This document shows positions 53,301-63,299 of a stretch of DNA of 64,000 bases, piece after piece. Every line of letters begins with the position of its first letter. The first letter of the stretch is position 1. The stretch comes from Henricia sp. BOLD:AAB3569. Lineage: Eukaryota; Echinodermata; Asteroidea; Spinulosida; Echinasteridae. Location: NCBI GenBank assembly GCA_037783545.1, contig JBBELK010000453.1:1550001-1614000 (forward strand), in the 5' to 3' direction. Made by a program: the position numbers and the translations under genes. The notes beneath the pieces were generated by a model. It did not search any database, was not told the origin of the DNA, and saw only the letters and a list, made by a program, of their open reading frames with translations.

Positions 53301-56300
53301 TACAAGGGAAATATTTTAAAGGTATACGCGCAATCACACAATGTATTGCGAAATGATTTTGACGGTTTCGGCAGTAAAATATTCATTTACGGGCACTTCT
53401 CGTAAAAAGTTACGTACTTTCCAGCGGTTTTATTTTTTTTACAGTGCATGTCAACTTACGTCACACTTTGGTACTCTATATTGCTGATGCTGGTTGTAGC
53501 TTAGTCTTGGCCCAAGACTACTCTAGTCGATATTGGTTTGTGTACGCGTTGGCCATATAGTGCGCCCTCTTGCAGCACTAACGGACCAGTCTTTGCTCAC
53601 TAGAGTAGTCTTGGGAATTTCTCCCGGAAGTTTTAACTTTTTCTTTGTTTTTGCCTAGGCTTTCCTAGGGAACCAATCAGCGAGTGACCCAAATACAGTA
53701 GAGCGTGGGAATGCAGCGAGCAACCCAAATACAGCGCGTCGACCGCAGATCTGCGTGACCCAAATACACCGCGTGCACGCGCTTCGAATGGTTTGAAAAA
53801 TATAAGGCGGCTTACAAGAATCATCGAACATGATCGTTTTATCGTTGCTAATATTTTCGGTGGCATAAGTTTCTTGGCAAATGTTTGCGAATATATTGAC
53901 AAACATGTTTGCAAAGGCGTATGACATCGCAAAATACAATTGTTTATGAAGATAATTGCGACATTGCAAATATTTGCAAAGATATCTGTGGTATGCCATG
54001 TCCCTTGTGTGCCATCATAAAACCCTCTGCAGTTATTTACATAAAACGGTACCGCCCCCAATGCTGAACTTCCGGGAGAAATTCCCAAGACTACTCTAGT
54101 GAGCAAAGGGCTGGTCAGTTAGTGCTGCAAGAGGGCCCACTACTGGAAATGGCCAACGCGTACACAAATCAATATCGACTAGAGTAGTCTTGGGCCAAGA
54201 CTAGTTGTAGCTTTGCTCTATAGCTTTGGCTGTGTGCATGTCAGTGAGTTTAGACCAATATATCTAACAAATAAAATTCATTATATACAGGCGGCATCGT
54301 GGTGGTGATGTACTACATCGAATTCATCGCTTTCGCTTCGGTTGTAATCAGTTCTGTCATTGCTATCGTCGGCGTTTCTAAGGTAACTGAAGAGTGCTTC
54401 ATTTTTGCTGATTTGTCACTTTGATACCTATTAACCGAAACAATTAATGACGCTGCTGAAAAAAGGTACTTTATGACACTGCCACTTCTCAAAAGTTGTG
54501 GTGTTCAAGCACTGGTCCAAATTCTGTACAGATATAGGTCACTTGGAATTTCGAGTTATTTTGAGACACCCATGACCCTTCTATCAGATGCGGGCAGCCT
54601 ATATAGTACTGCTCTATAGGCGATTCCTCTCTACAGCCAATTAAAATCGATTCCAAGTTGAAAAATAAGAATCGATTTCGTCATTTATCGATTCATATAC
54701 TACATGTATCGTGGAGATTTTAGAAGTACCCATCGATTCTGAATTTTTATTGAGGAGGGTTTTTCTTTTGTGATAGATTTGGCAAGTGAAAAAAATGCGT
54801 GGATTAATACAGCTAGAATTAGGGTTAAGGTTAGGGTTAGGGGTTGGGGTTGGGGCTGGGGTTGGGGGGTTTGAATTAGGGTTAATTTATTAGGGTTGGT
54901 TCAACATCCAAGACGAGGCTGTCCGTCATTGCTAATTTGAAATGTTGTCAATACATTGGCAAAAGATGAATATTCACCTTTTTTTCTGGCTGTTCTTCGT
55001 ACCCATCAGGACATAGCCCCAATGCTGTTGCCCTACATCATCTCCGTTATCTTTATGATGGTAGCCGAACTCACCTCGTACATCGTGTGGTTTTCAATAC
55101 TCGTAAGTGTTAAAAGTGGATTACACTGTTACAAACGGCGTTATTTCCATGTGTGGTTAAAGGCACAGGCTCGTCAGCAATGCGCGCCCGCCAAATTCGT
55201 GCCACGAATTACGCAGCTCCATGCATGCCTTTGCTATAAAGCTGCTTATTTCGTGGCACGAAATTGGCGCGCGCGCATTGCTGACGAGCCTGTGCCTTTG
55301 TGTATGATAAAAGCTGACCTGTGTATAAAGTCAGTTCAGTATTTATGTTTACGGAAAAGACAATTAAAAAATGTGTCAATGTTTTGAATAAATTGAGCGA
55401 AGCCGCCATTTTATTAGGCTGGTTCCCAGACTATAAACTGGCGGAAACGGAGCTATAATGCCGGCCTTGTTTTGTTCACATAAGGGCGCACTTGTACAAA
55501 AAAATGCGTGTTGCGCATGAGGAATGTCCCAAAAATATCGAAACCACGATATAGCCTAATCGGCGACTGAAGTGAAATACATGTAGGCCTTATACGTGAA
55601 AATGTGTCCATAATCGATTTTCTTCCTAGCGTGTCAAAATGTTCAATAAACCTGTGATGAACTCGTTCATTTCGCGCAGATCCTGATCGAGATCTGTGAT
55701 CTCTGTGATCTTTCTCGGACGGTGGTTCAGCGTGAGATCCAAAATGGCGACGATCACACGATATAGACACATTTAGGCTGCTTGCTTATTAAATTTACAA
55801 TGAATGTCATGGACGAAATTTCATATACAGACATTTGACAAATCTGGTTATTAAATTGCAATTCACGCGATTTGAGATCCTAGTTGAGAGCAGTTTCGTT
55901 TGTTTCTAATTCTGCGCGGTAAAACAACTCGGGATCTGGATTCAGATCTGTCACGAAAACAAACACGCCCATAGTTCGCTGGCAATGTTTGTCATCCAAT
56001 CTCATGAGCCTTTGCGAATGCGCGCAAGGCTTATTCATCTAAATGGCGTTTTAAGAAATTTTATGAACGAGGCATGCATCAGCTCAAAGTCCATTGTAAA
56101 CGATCTAAACAGCAAACTTAATTATTTTGTTCTTACTTTGATTTGTCTTCTTTGTGTCTCCAGGGCCTCGTATTCGGAGTAGTTCTGATCATACCGTTCG
56201 TCATCTTTGTGCTTTTTGTCGCGCTCAACGTAAGTCCACCACATTTCTTATGAGTTGACTAGAAAAAACAATACTCAATGGTTACACACCACATGAATCT

Positions 56301-58512
56301 ATTTCTGTCCACCAGGATGGTACGTGACTAATTGTTGTTAAAAAATAACAACTGAACGTGACACTTTAAAATACTGTTTTAAAAATGTGTATTCGCACAT
56401 ATTTGAAGTATATTGCTGCATTATGTAGCTGAAATTTCTGCAGGCTAATTTACGAACATTCGTCTTTATAGGTTATGCCTTTATTCCAGGGATCTGTAAA
56501 AGTTTCTTCCCGCACCAACATTGGTTAGAAATGACGTCATATAGAAAACGTCTTTATAACGACGCACGCACTCCAACAAGTGCGCCCGACACGTGTTCAA
56601 AGCATAGGCTCGTTTTCGTGACCATAAGCAGAAACATGTTCTGACGTAATTATTGATTCAACCAATGAACGGCTTCGGTTGCCGACGACCAACACTGATC
56701 ATTGGTTAGACTCTACAATTGCGTCAAAAACGTGGTTTTGATTGTGGTCGCGAAAACGTATAGGCTTGTTGCACAAGCGCGTTGTGCGTAGAGCACCTAA
56801 GCAAGAGTATATATTGGTTCCCGATCCCTATAGATTGGTTCGCTTATTGCGAAAATATTCTCCTGTGTGGAATATGTGGACGGGAACCAGTCTAAAGCAA
56901 GAGGTGTTTTTGACGCGCCGCTGTAAAAAATAGCACAGCGCGTCTGGACGCTTTCATTAACTAACGATGATTAACTAATCTTCGTTGATCGAAGTGATTT
57001 CTCTAGTGAGAACGGGGTCTAAGTTATTTAGGATCAAAAGTGGGATATTTGGCTATATCTCCACAGATCATCTGCGTACTGTGCGTTGTCTCCCAGTACC
57101 AGGAATTGAGGGCCGGTCGCGGTCGTCTGGAAGACGTTATTGCAGCCCGAACGGTGAGTAAATACAAACAAATTAAGTTGCGGCCATTTGGCATGTTTTT
57201 ATTGATGGGTGGTCATCTCATTGAAGGGTTTATCCCTCTGTAGGGCTTGTTAAGCTCTACGTGACAGCCAATCCAAATCAGCGAAGAACAACAGTACTGC
57301 AATACCGTGTTTCGAGAACACCAGTTGGCTTCGCTAGCCCAGTTGGCATGGCATATGCACGTTACGCAGAAGGTCCGCGGTTGGAAGCCCATCAGTGGAG
57401 CCAAGTTATTTTTCACTGCATCCACATTTCCCAAACTCATGGACATCTGTCCACATTTCTGTCGAATTAATTAACCCTGGCGGTCCCTGGGCATTATCCC
57501 TGAAATAAATCACCTATATATATTCATGTATTTCTTGAGAAGGAAACGTTTAACACTATAGACCGTATCGAATAGCCGCCATTTCGTGGGGCACCTTTTT
57601 GTTACTTAAACCGTTCAACAATGGAAGCACAATATGTGCAACCATGCATGTCCTCAGAGAACAATGAAACTTCCCCACGAAATGGCGGCTATTCGATACG
57701 GTCTATACTGTTCACCCGCCGTTGGCTTCCTTGCACATTGCGCGCACTATACCATGCACACAGAGTGAAATGCCTTAAACTTCAATTTTAAATATCCGCT
57801 GGTAATCTAAAACGTCCATTGTTAAAGCACTGAGAAAAACAGTTCGCTGCGTGGTTTTAGTGTAGACCTACTGAGCATTTTTTGAGTCAATGAAATACGT
57901 TATGACATTTCCTGATGGGAGAATCCAGTAGTTAAGGGATCCCTGAAAACCCATTTTGTTGGGTTTAAACCTGATTTAACCTGCGCGGGATGAGCTGACC
58001 TGAGCCGCGCGTTTCAAAAACAGCCCAGGAGCTCAGGGAGGCACTTCAGGCAGAGTGGCACACCCTGCCTCAGCAACCCTTACGAATACTGGTGCAGTCA
58101 GCCTTGCCACAAGAGGTATTATTACACATACTGACAGATCTCTTAGCCTCTTTGAACTTTTGGTCAGAGTATAATTCCTTTTTTGCACCGTATTATAAAG
58201 GTAAATTTCAATTTTTTTCTGTTTACACGTTGTCAGACCACCACTGTTATCATGGCAACCGGACCGATTGTGACCCAGTATCCCCCTCCAGGAACCTTTG
58301 TGGTGACCCAGCAACAACCCGGAGCACAAGGGGTGCAGCCCGGCTACGCCCACCCCGGCCAAGCCCAACCGGGCTACGCCCAACCCGGCTACACCCAGCC
58401 CGGCCAAGCCCAGCCCGGCTACGCCCAGCCCGGCCAACCCCAGCCGGGCTACGACCAAGCCACGAAGCCACCTCCCCCTCCCAATTACCCCGGTGAAGTT
58501 GTCGAAGCTTAG
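47254..58512 (+). CDS. Gene D: LAPTM-like tetraspan protein with PPNY tail (7 exons)
   Basis: Complete plus-strand gene. Exons: 47254-47328, 51427-51490, 54291-54382, 55010-55102, 56164-56229, 57067-57153 and 58237-58512, 753 nt, 250 codons plus TAG, phases 0,1,0,0,0,0. N-terminus [16 protein letters not shown]. Helices are roughly 16-38, 54-75, 80-106 and 110-137. The loop between helices 3 and 4 is almost absent and lacks the sequon of gene B. Asn130 replaces the Asp of B and C in helix 4. [15 protein letters not shown] follows. The tail (160-250) has PGY/PGQ repeats and ends with PPNY at 240-243, a WW-domain (Nedd4-class) ligand as in LAPTM4/5, then PGEVVEA. It is likely an endosomal/lysosomal adaptor. 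It is on the opposite strand to its three paralogues. Confidence 0.88.
48388..48528. repeat. Foldback with GGACCTGAAACATAATGACG ends
   Basis: ATGGACCTGAAACATAATGA..GGTTTGTTTACATGCG pairs with CGCATGCAAACAAACC..TTATGTTTTAGGTCCAT. Ends match the 19105 element. Confidence 0.75.
48583..48862. repeat. 135-bp tandem duplication
   Basis: CAAAGCAAATAAATTTTGCA begins at 48606 and 48741. The units agree to ATAGGCCTAGATCATTTGCAC and differ mainly in the A/T run at the junction. The unit contains AAACAGCTTTATGAAATTGG, half of a foldback MITE. Confidence 0.85.
48883..49162. mobile_element. Foldback MITE (280 bp)
   Basis: CTCAAAATAAAAGAAATAAG at the left, CTTATTTCTTTTATTTTGAG at the right. Almost the whole element pairs, including ACCCTGTGTACAAATTTCCA, around the AACCGGGACGG / CCGTCCCGGTT centre. 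Confidence 0.88.
50018..50282. repeat. Hairpin plus inverse copy of the 38525 repeat
   Basis: 50018-50075 is a perfect stem (CCTCATTAAAATACAGGAAT / ATTCCTGTATTTTAATGAGG). 50098-50282 is the reverse complement of 38525-38735. Confidence 0.7.
50359..50497. mobile_element. 140-bp TTAA foldback, family T2 (copy 3)
   Basis: Same ends TTAAAGGCACAGGCTCG / CGAGCCTGTGCCTTTAA; more diverged in the arms than the first two copies. In intron 1 of gene D. Confidence 0.82.
50839..51260 (-). mobile_element. LINE reverse-transcriptase C-terminal remnant
   Basis: Minus-strand reading, with a frameshift near 51100, gives [20 protein letters not shown] and W, then [15 protein letters not shown], then [20 protein letters not shown] and [11 protein letters not shown]. 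This LLYGSETW...LGHVxR order is typical of the end of non-LTR retrotransposon polymerases. It is a dead fragment, antisense in intron 1 of gene D. Confidence 0.85.
51427..51490 (+). CDS. Gene D exon 2
   Basis: Sixty-four nt between acceptor TTATTTCTACAG and donor GTAAGTTCA. It encodes [20 protein letters not shown] and V plus one base. Confidence 0.88.
52130..52787. mobile_element. TA-flanked MITE with GGGAGGTTTCGC ends (658 bp)
   Basis: Left end GGGAGGTTTCGCAAGCGC, right end GGCTTGCGAAACCTCCC, each next to TA (52128-52129, 52788-52789). The interior has the related words GGGAGGTTTCGGTCGCATAC (52409) and CACCGAAACCTCACTA (52615), so an older copy may be nested. No transposase. Confidence 0.8.
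52908..53168 (-). mobile_element. SINE family S3 (minus strand)
   Basis: Minus-strand box B CCGGGTTCGAATCCGGGG and the tail through GGTTTTCCTCCCACTTCTAA to GGCATAGTTGCCGAAGATGC, matching 25136-25385. Interrupted by a 15-base G-run near 53034-53048. Confidence 0.75.
53502..54203. mobile_element. Mutator-like MITE with 9-bp target duplication (702 bp)
   Basis: Ends TAGTCTTGGCCCAAGACTAC and its inverse, arms of about 135 bp (to GGGAATTTCTCCCGGAAG), flanked by exact GTTGTAGCT at 53493-53501 and 54204-54212. The unpaired centre (53640-54065) has no transposase; its open frames are not domains. In intron 2 of gene D, 78 bp before exon 3. Confidence 0.85.
54291..54382 (+). CDS. Gene D exon 3 (helix 2)
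   Basis: Ninety-two nt between acceptor TTATATACAG and donor GTAACTGAA. The split Gly47 is followed by [18 protein letters not shown] and the rest to AIVGVSK, the same VGVSK ending as gene B. Confidence 0.88.
54826..54905. repeat. Interstitial TTAGGG-like tract
   Basis: TTAGGGTTAAGGTTAGGGTT and GGGGTTGGGGTTGGGGCTGG units in a degenerate run, in intron 3 of gene D. Confidence 0.75.
55010..55102 (+). CDS. Gene D exon 4 (helix 3)
   Basis: Ninety-three nt between acceptor CGTACCCATCAG and donor GTAAGTGTT. It encodes [20 protein letters not shown] and [11 protein letters not shown]. Confidence 0.88.
55157..55299. mobile_element. 140-bp TTAA foldback, family T2 (copy 4)
   Basis: TTAAAGGCACAGGCTCGTCA .. 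GACGAGCCTGTGCCTTT. The right end has lost its TTAA and the centre carries a small change (CTTTGCTATAAAGCTGC). In intron 4 of gene D, 54 bp after exon 4. Confidence 0.82.
56164..56229 (+). CDS. Gene D exon 5
   Basis: Sixty-six nt between acceptor TTGTGTCTCCAG and donor GTAAGTCCA. It encodes [20 protein letters not shown] and LN: all helix 4, with no loop, the shortest exon 5 of the family. Confidence 0.87.
56236..56480. mobile_element. TTAA MITE family T4 (partial)
   Basis: ATGAGTTGACTAGAAAAAAC .. CACCACATGAATCTATTTCT .. GTAGCTGAAATTTCTGCAGG follows the 45461 and 63300 copies; ends missing. In intron 5 of gene D. Confidence 0.6.
56810..56897. repeat. Uninterrupted copy of the 35.8/36.1 kb repeat
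   Basis: TTGGTTCCCGATCCCTATAG .. TTGCGAAAATATTCTCCTGT .. GACGGGAACCAGTCTA is continuous here. At 35789-36131 the same sequence is split after GCGAAAATA by about 260 bp. In intron 5 of gene D. Confidence 0.75.
57067..57153 (+). CDS. Gene D exon 6 (YQELR motif)
   Basis: Eighty-seven nt between acceptor TATCTCCACAG and donor GTGAGTAAA. It encodes [20 protein letters not shown] and LEDVIAART. Confidence 0.9.
57558..57707. mobile_element. Foldback MITE (150 bp)
   Basis: TATAGACCGTATCGAATAGC CGCCATTTCGTGGGG on the left and its inverse on the right, near-perfect 35-bp arms, TA at both ends. In intron 6 of gene D. Confidence 0.85.
58237..58512 (+). CDS. Gene D exon 7 (tail and stop)
   Basis: 276 nt from acceptor ACACGTTGTCAG to TAG 58510-58512. 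It opens [19 protein letters not shown], then PGYAxPGQA repeats and [15 protein letters not shown]. Confidence 0.9.
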   Translation, partial: TTTVIMATGPIVTQYPPPGTFVVTQQQPGAQGVQPGYAHPGQAQPGYAQPGYTQPGQAQPGYAQPGQPQPGYDQATKPPPPPNYPGEVVEA

Positions 58513-58520
58513 GCACAGTA

Positions 58521-58712
58521 GTGGGATTCCAAATTAGAGGTTGTGGTTTCAAGCCCCACTATGACCAACGTGTCTGTGTCCCTGGGTAGGGCACTTAATT
58601 CCAGTTGCCTCGTCTATACCCAAGCGACATTTGGGAAGCTGTTACGGGCAATGCCACAATCTAACCGGCTGATAGTGTTTAGCGCCTTGGCCAGGTATAG
58701 CCACCCATGCAG
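58521..58712 (+). mobile_element. SINE family S2, truncated, in the gene D 3' UTR
   Basis: Begins in the box B region (GAGGTTGTGGTTTCAAGCCC) nine bases after the stop codon and runs through CAACGTGTCTGTGTCCCTGG to GCCTTGGCCAGGTATAGCCA, parallel to 28487-28660. Sense to the gene. Confidence 0.8.
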
Positions 58713-59294
58713 TTGATTTAAAGTTTTAATTAATTAAATTAAATGAACTAAGTTACACTCACTTTTTTGTAGTTTTACAAAGAATTTTGTACAGTGTAAA
58801 TATTAACCCACGTGTTATTAGCTGTAACTATGAAAGCCTATATATGACAACTGAAATTCCAAAGGTATTCTGAAGTTCTCTTCTTCTTACATCAATTCTA
58901 TACAAAAGTTCACGCTTCTGTTGTGTGGATTTTAAAATGTAAATAGCTCAATTGCAGCTGGAAATAATACCTTAAAGAGAATGCAAAATATACCACTGCG
59001 GGATGTCATAGTATTCGCAGTTTGAGGGTCTTTGAAACTGTTTGTTTAAAAGTTTGAAAGCTATTATTTTGATAAGCTTGTGTTTTGATGAGATATATAG
59101 TTATAGGATAAATTGAATAGTTAAATTGAATAGAAAATTAAAATTGTAAAAATACAGCTTCGCTATTTTGACAGTGTCTTTTGTGTATAAGATTCTGAAG
59201 TTGCATTCGTTGATCTTAAAAAGCAGTATACATAAAAAGTGCCCATGAGACACATTGTGTACATTTTACGTTTTGCGAATTGTATAGAAGAGAC

Positions 59295-59300
59295 AATAAA
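59295..59300 (+). terminator. Poly(A) signal AATAAA of gene D
   Basis: Canonical AATAAA 783 bp after the stop codon, the first canonical signal I noticed on this strand after exon 7; downstream sequence turns TG/T-rich (GATGTGGGGTGAATTCTTTT). Confidence 0.65.
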
Positions 59301-59380
59301 GTTAAAGCATGACTTAATTGATGTGGGGTGAATTCTTTTCATTAAAATGCCGGTTCGTACTTAAACAAATGTCAGCTTTA

Positions 59381-60644
59381 TACCCTATAGTCACACTAGA
59401 GGCGGAATAAGCCGGAATGCCGTCGGAATGAAAAATCTTCGTATATTCCGGGATATTCGAAGTGCATTCTAAAAATTCTGACTACATTCTGAGTGCATTC
59501 CAAACATCTGGGCCCATTCTTGTGGCCGGCCCGAATGTTTTGCTCATGCTCAAAACATTCGAGGTGCATTCGAAGAGGAGAAATATCGAACGGCATTCGA
59601 AGTGTATTCTAACTGCATTCTGACTGCATTTTAAATATTCTTACGGCATTCCAACAGAATTCGAAACATTTTGATCGCGTTCGAGGGAAAAATCGAAATG
59701 GCAAGCCATGGCAATCCTGCCAGAATGTCCCGAATGTGCCTCGAATGAGCCGGAATGCACCTCGAGTGCATCTCGATTGCTGCCGGAATATATTTCGATA
59801 TTAAAATAGTTCAGCTGGAATGCACTTCGAATGCCTTCTGAATATTTCGATTGCCGCTCGAATACATCTCGAATGCAGTCGGAACGTCCCGATTGGCCCT
59901 TGAATGAGTCCGGACGTAATACCTTCTGGGTTTTCTCCTCCTAATGTTTCTTCTTCTATAGCCTCCTCCACATCTCTTTCAAGCAGGTCTTGCTAGAGGA
60001 CAGCAATCTAGAGCAAAGCAACATGGTCCAGGGGGTCCATACTCTATGGTGTCTGGGCTGAGACTGATGAAAAATGCTAGATTCAGCAGCGTTTGGTATA
60101 CCTATTGGGGACCATTCCGGTGGCATTATTGGTACCCTCGGGACATTCGTGTTACATTCTAAGCACATTCGCAGTACATTCTAAGTATTCGAGCTGCATT
60201 CTCTTTGAATTCTTAGACGTTCGAAACATATTCTGCGGCTATTCCGGGAGCGTTCTGACTGCATTTAAGGTGAACTCGTATAGCATTCGAGGCACCTTCC
60301 AACCAGACTTCGGGTGGTATTCGGGTGGTATTCGGGCAGCAATCGAACCGCACTCGAAGTGCATTCTTAATATTCTTACTGCATTCTAACAGCATTCTAG
60401 GTATTCCTACTGTGTTCCAACTACATTTGAACTGCATTCGATAGCTAATACACCCGGAATGTGCAAGAATCATTCGAGGCGGGTTCGAAGCGCATTCTAA
60501 GTATTCGAACGGCATTCTTACAAAGCTGTAAGAATGTTGGTCAGTTTAAAATTCCCGCCCGAATGTGGCACGAATTTTGAATATTTTTTATTCCGGCTGG
60601 TTCTGCTTGATTTCTGCTAATTCCAAATAAGTGTGACGGGGGCT
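59381..60644. mobile_element. Harbinger-like MITE with ATTCGAA-stuttered interior (copy 2, 1264 bp)
   Basis: Reverse-complement relative of 39319-40199. Ends TACCCTATAGTCACAC and GTGTGACGGGGGCT, flanked by TTA on both sides (59378-59380, 60645-60647), the classic TWA duplication of PIF/Harbinger. It is about 380 bp longer, partly an unrelated stretch near 59925-60060. Confidence 0.8.
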
Positions 60645-61894
60645 TTACATTATAGCATTATACTTCTCATTATTTTATGTCCGTTTCATGTTATACACTG
60701 AGCCGGCCCAGTCGAGTGCAAATCCATTTCGTTCTGTTTAAATATGGGGATCTGTTTTCCCTTTGATACGCAAGAGTGATTGTCGCCATCATGACGGTTA
60801 TATCAAACCTCGGCAATTTTTACCTTGGTGTAAGTTTGTGGACATTGGCTCTAAAATTAAAAGCTTTTAAACGCCGCCTTTTGGCGTTGACCATTCCTTT
60901 TTTTCTAAAAATGACTTCTCAAGGGTAAGAAATGAGGAGTTGATCATGAATATTGTTTTATAAAATAACTTATCAACCATCAGTAAGTGCAGATTTGATA
61001 GAAAAAAATAAAAATTTAGGAGTGAGGAAAATTAAATATTTTCTCCGAAAACACTTTCCCGGCACCCTCGTGTGAACAAAACTATAGGCCCCTTGGCTGC
61101 CGTAGTATTATGGCTCTGTTTTCCGCGCAAAATAGCAAGAAACCAGCCTAAACAGGACGGTAGATTTGCACAATTTCTTGAAGGCATGGTTACAGTTCAT
61201 CAGTTTCTTGGAACGTAAACGAGGATACTGAGCTGACCATTATACGAAGGTTGGTTTTTATCACATCCTCAATCATAAACAAGGGGATAACGCCGTTTGT
61301 AAACGTTTTGCAATCAGGTAATATATCTTTAAAATAACAAGCCTAAAGTGCCCTTTGATTTTCCCTCCATGCTGTCGCGTGGCCATATCCCTATAGCAAC
61401 GCCAGGGTCAACATAAACAGTAACCATAGAAGCGGCCACTGCGTATTGATCCAACTGATTTATGCATTTTATGACCAAAGCGAAATTAAAAACCAAACGA
61501 AAGCTTCTCTTACAAAAGACATGTGACATGTGACATATTTCAATCATGGTATAATTTACAGCAGTTCGCGTTTACCTGCTGGCGCTGCTGGGTCAGTTAA
61601 AGAGAGAGAAGACACTTGTTTGTAATTATCGTAAAAAATATTGCTCCCTATTCGTACTCATTGCCAAAATGTGTAAACCCTTAGGGGAATCAGGGGCACT
61701 TGGTAATCTTTGTGGCTATGTGTGCCGCCATATATGAAATTTTGAAATTTTGAAGGGAAAGACGACGTCAACAATGCAACAGCTGCTTGCGAAAATATGC
61801 GTCAACATTTTTTAAAATTATTATTTTCGATTTGGCGTGCCATAGTATGGACACAGTAATGACGGATAGCAACCGTTTGTCAAGCCAAGTGAAA

Positions 61895-62090
61895 CCCAAG
61901 AATACTTTACTATCAACTTGAGATGACGAAGAAGGAGATGTTTTTGAAGTGGGAGGAAAACCCCCAAGAGAAATTCCCGGGGGGAAACCCAATCCACACA
62001 CACGGCCTGGATTCTAACCCGGGACACCAGAGGTGAAAGGCGAGGAAGGCACCACAACGCCAACCCAACCGCCCTCAAGCAGTCCATACA
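61895..62090 (-). mobile_element. SINE family S3 (minus strand, 3'-truncated)
   Basis: Box B in decayed form (CCCGGGTTAGAATCCAGG), then GTGTGTGTGGATTGGGTTTC and GGGGGTTTTCCTCCCACTTC, collinear with the 25136 and 52908 copies. Confidence 0.72.
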
Positions 62091-63299
62091 GATCAGTTGT
62101 ATTTATCAGTCGTACTGGCGAGTGATGGCGCCCTCTATAGCTGGCTCGGCCACTGAGCTCAGGCTCGGGCACGCGTTTTCTTTTCCGTAGGTGAAACGCA
62201 TTGAGATGTTTCTCTGCTTATGATTGGTTGAAATGGACACAAATATTTATATTCTCTATATAGCGCCCTCAAGGAGTTGTTAAATTAAAAGATAAAAGTA
62301 AGAAAATTGAGGGGGTTAGCGAGTTGCTTGGTTCTTCCCGGACGCGTAATTTGTTTTACACCACTGCGAGGGGAAACTTAGGGGTTTTGTACCTTTTAGC
62401 GGAGACTATAATAGGTTAGGGTATAGGGTTGGTTATTTTAAAGGAATTTAGGGTTTTGAATGCGGTCGGTTTGCAACTATAGCTTCGTGGTCTGGTTAGA
62501 AGAGAGCTCGACTTGCAATCATAAGGTCCTTGGTTTGAATTTAAGTGTTTGCTATAGGATATTTCGAAATTTCTCGGTTTTTGTTCTTTTTCTCTAATAG
62601 TGAGAGTAAGAGTTCTGGCTATTTCCAAGATTTTCACTTGAGAAGTATCAGTCATTGGAAACTTAGTAGACTCTATTCGGTTTAAAAATTGCAATGGTAC
62701 TTTTTTCCCGACGGCCATGATGTTTAGAGCCAATTCACGACACACTCCGGCAAAAAGGCCGTAACTTGCTCTAAACATTCACTGGTAATCTGCAAAGATA
62801 ATTGCTGAAACGCAGTTTACTTGTTTTAGTGTAGACTCAGTAACATTGGCAACACATAAAGGATGACGTTTTTCCGTTAGTACTCTATATAACAGCGAAC
62901 TTGCACTGACTGCAAGCCACTTATTCATCGCGTGGTTGCAATACAACGGCCAAATATAATCAGTCTATTTGGAAGGGACAAAATGCATGTTGATGGCAAT
63001 GGATTGCGAACGCGCGCTCCGTTGGGAGTTCAGAAAATTACTATACGCGGGCTAAAAATGGACTTACACTGTACTACTTTAAAGGTATGATTTCGTGGCC
63101 CCGCAAGTCACCCACGCGTGATTACTAGCAAAGATCTTTGAAACCTACTTTGACTTTCATGCGATGGATGTTTTTCCATTCTTCAGCCAATGCGTTTTTA
63201 CAACCCACGGGCTGAAACTATTGGCCACAACCGCTGATTTTGTTGCTTGCGTATAATGTTGGTCGAGATTCGATTGCACAGATTGTCTGTTATATGGGG

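Larger units (their letters stand above)
58513..59320 (+). other. 3' UTR of gene D
   Basis: From the TAG stop to just past the poly(A) signal at 59295. AT-rich apart from the SINE fragment at its start. The exact cleavage site is unknown. Confidence 0.65.

Noticed and set aside
53633-54106. 157-codon minus-strand open frame inside the MULE-like element
   Set aside because: It starts within an inverted arm and shows no DDE transposase motif; the element looks non-autonomous.
61561-61600. Possible small exon between AATTTACAG and GTCAGT
   Set aside because: No similarity to any exon of the family and no partner exons nearby.
62470-62560. Another tRNA-like head (GTGGTCTGGTTAGA .. GGTTTGAATT)
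   Set aside because: Box B is decayed and no SINE tail shared with other copies was found.
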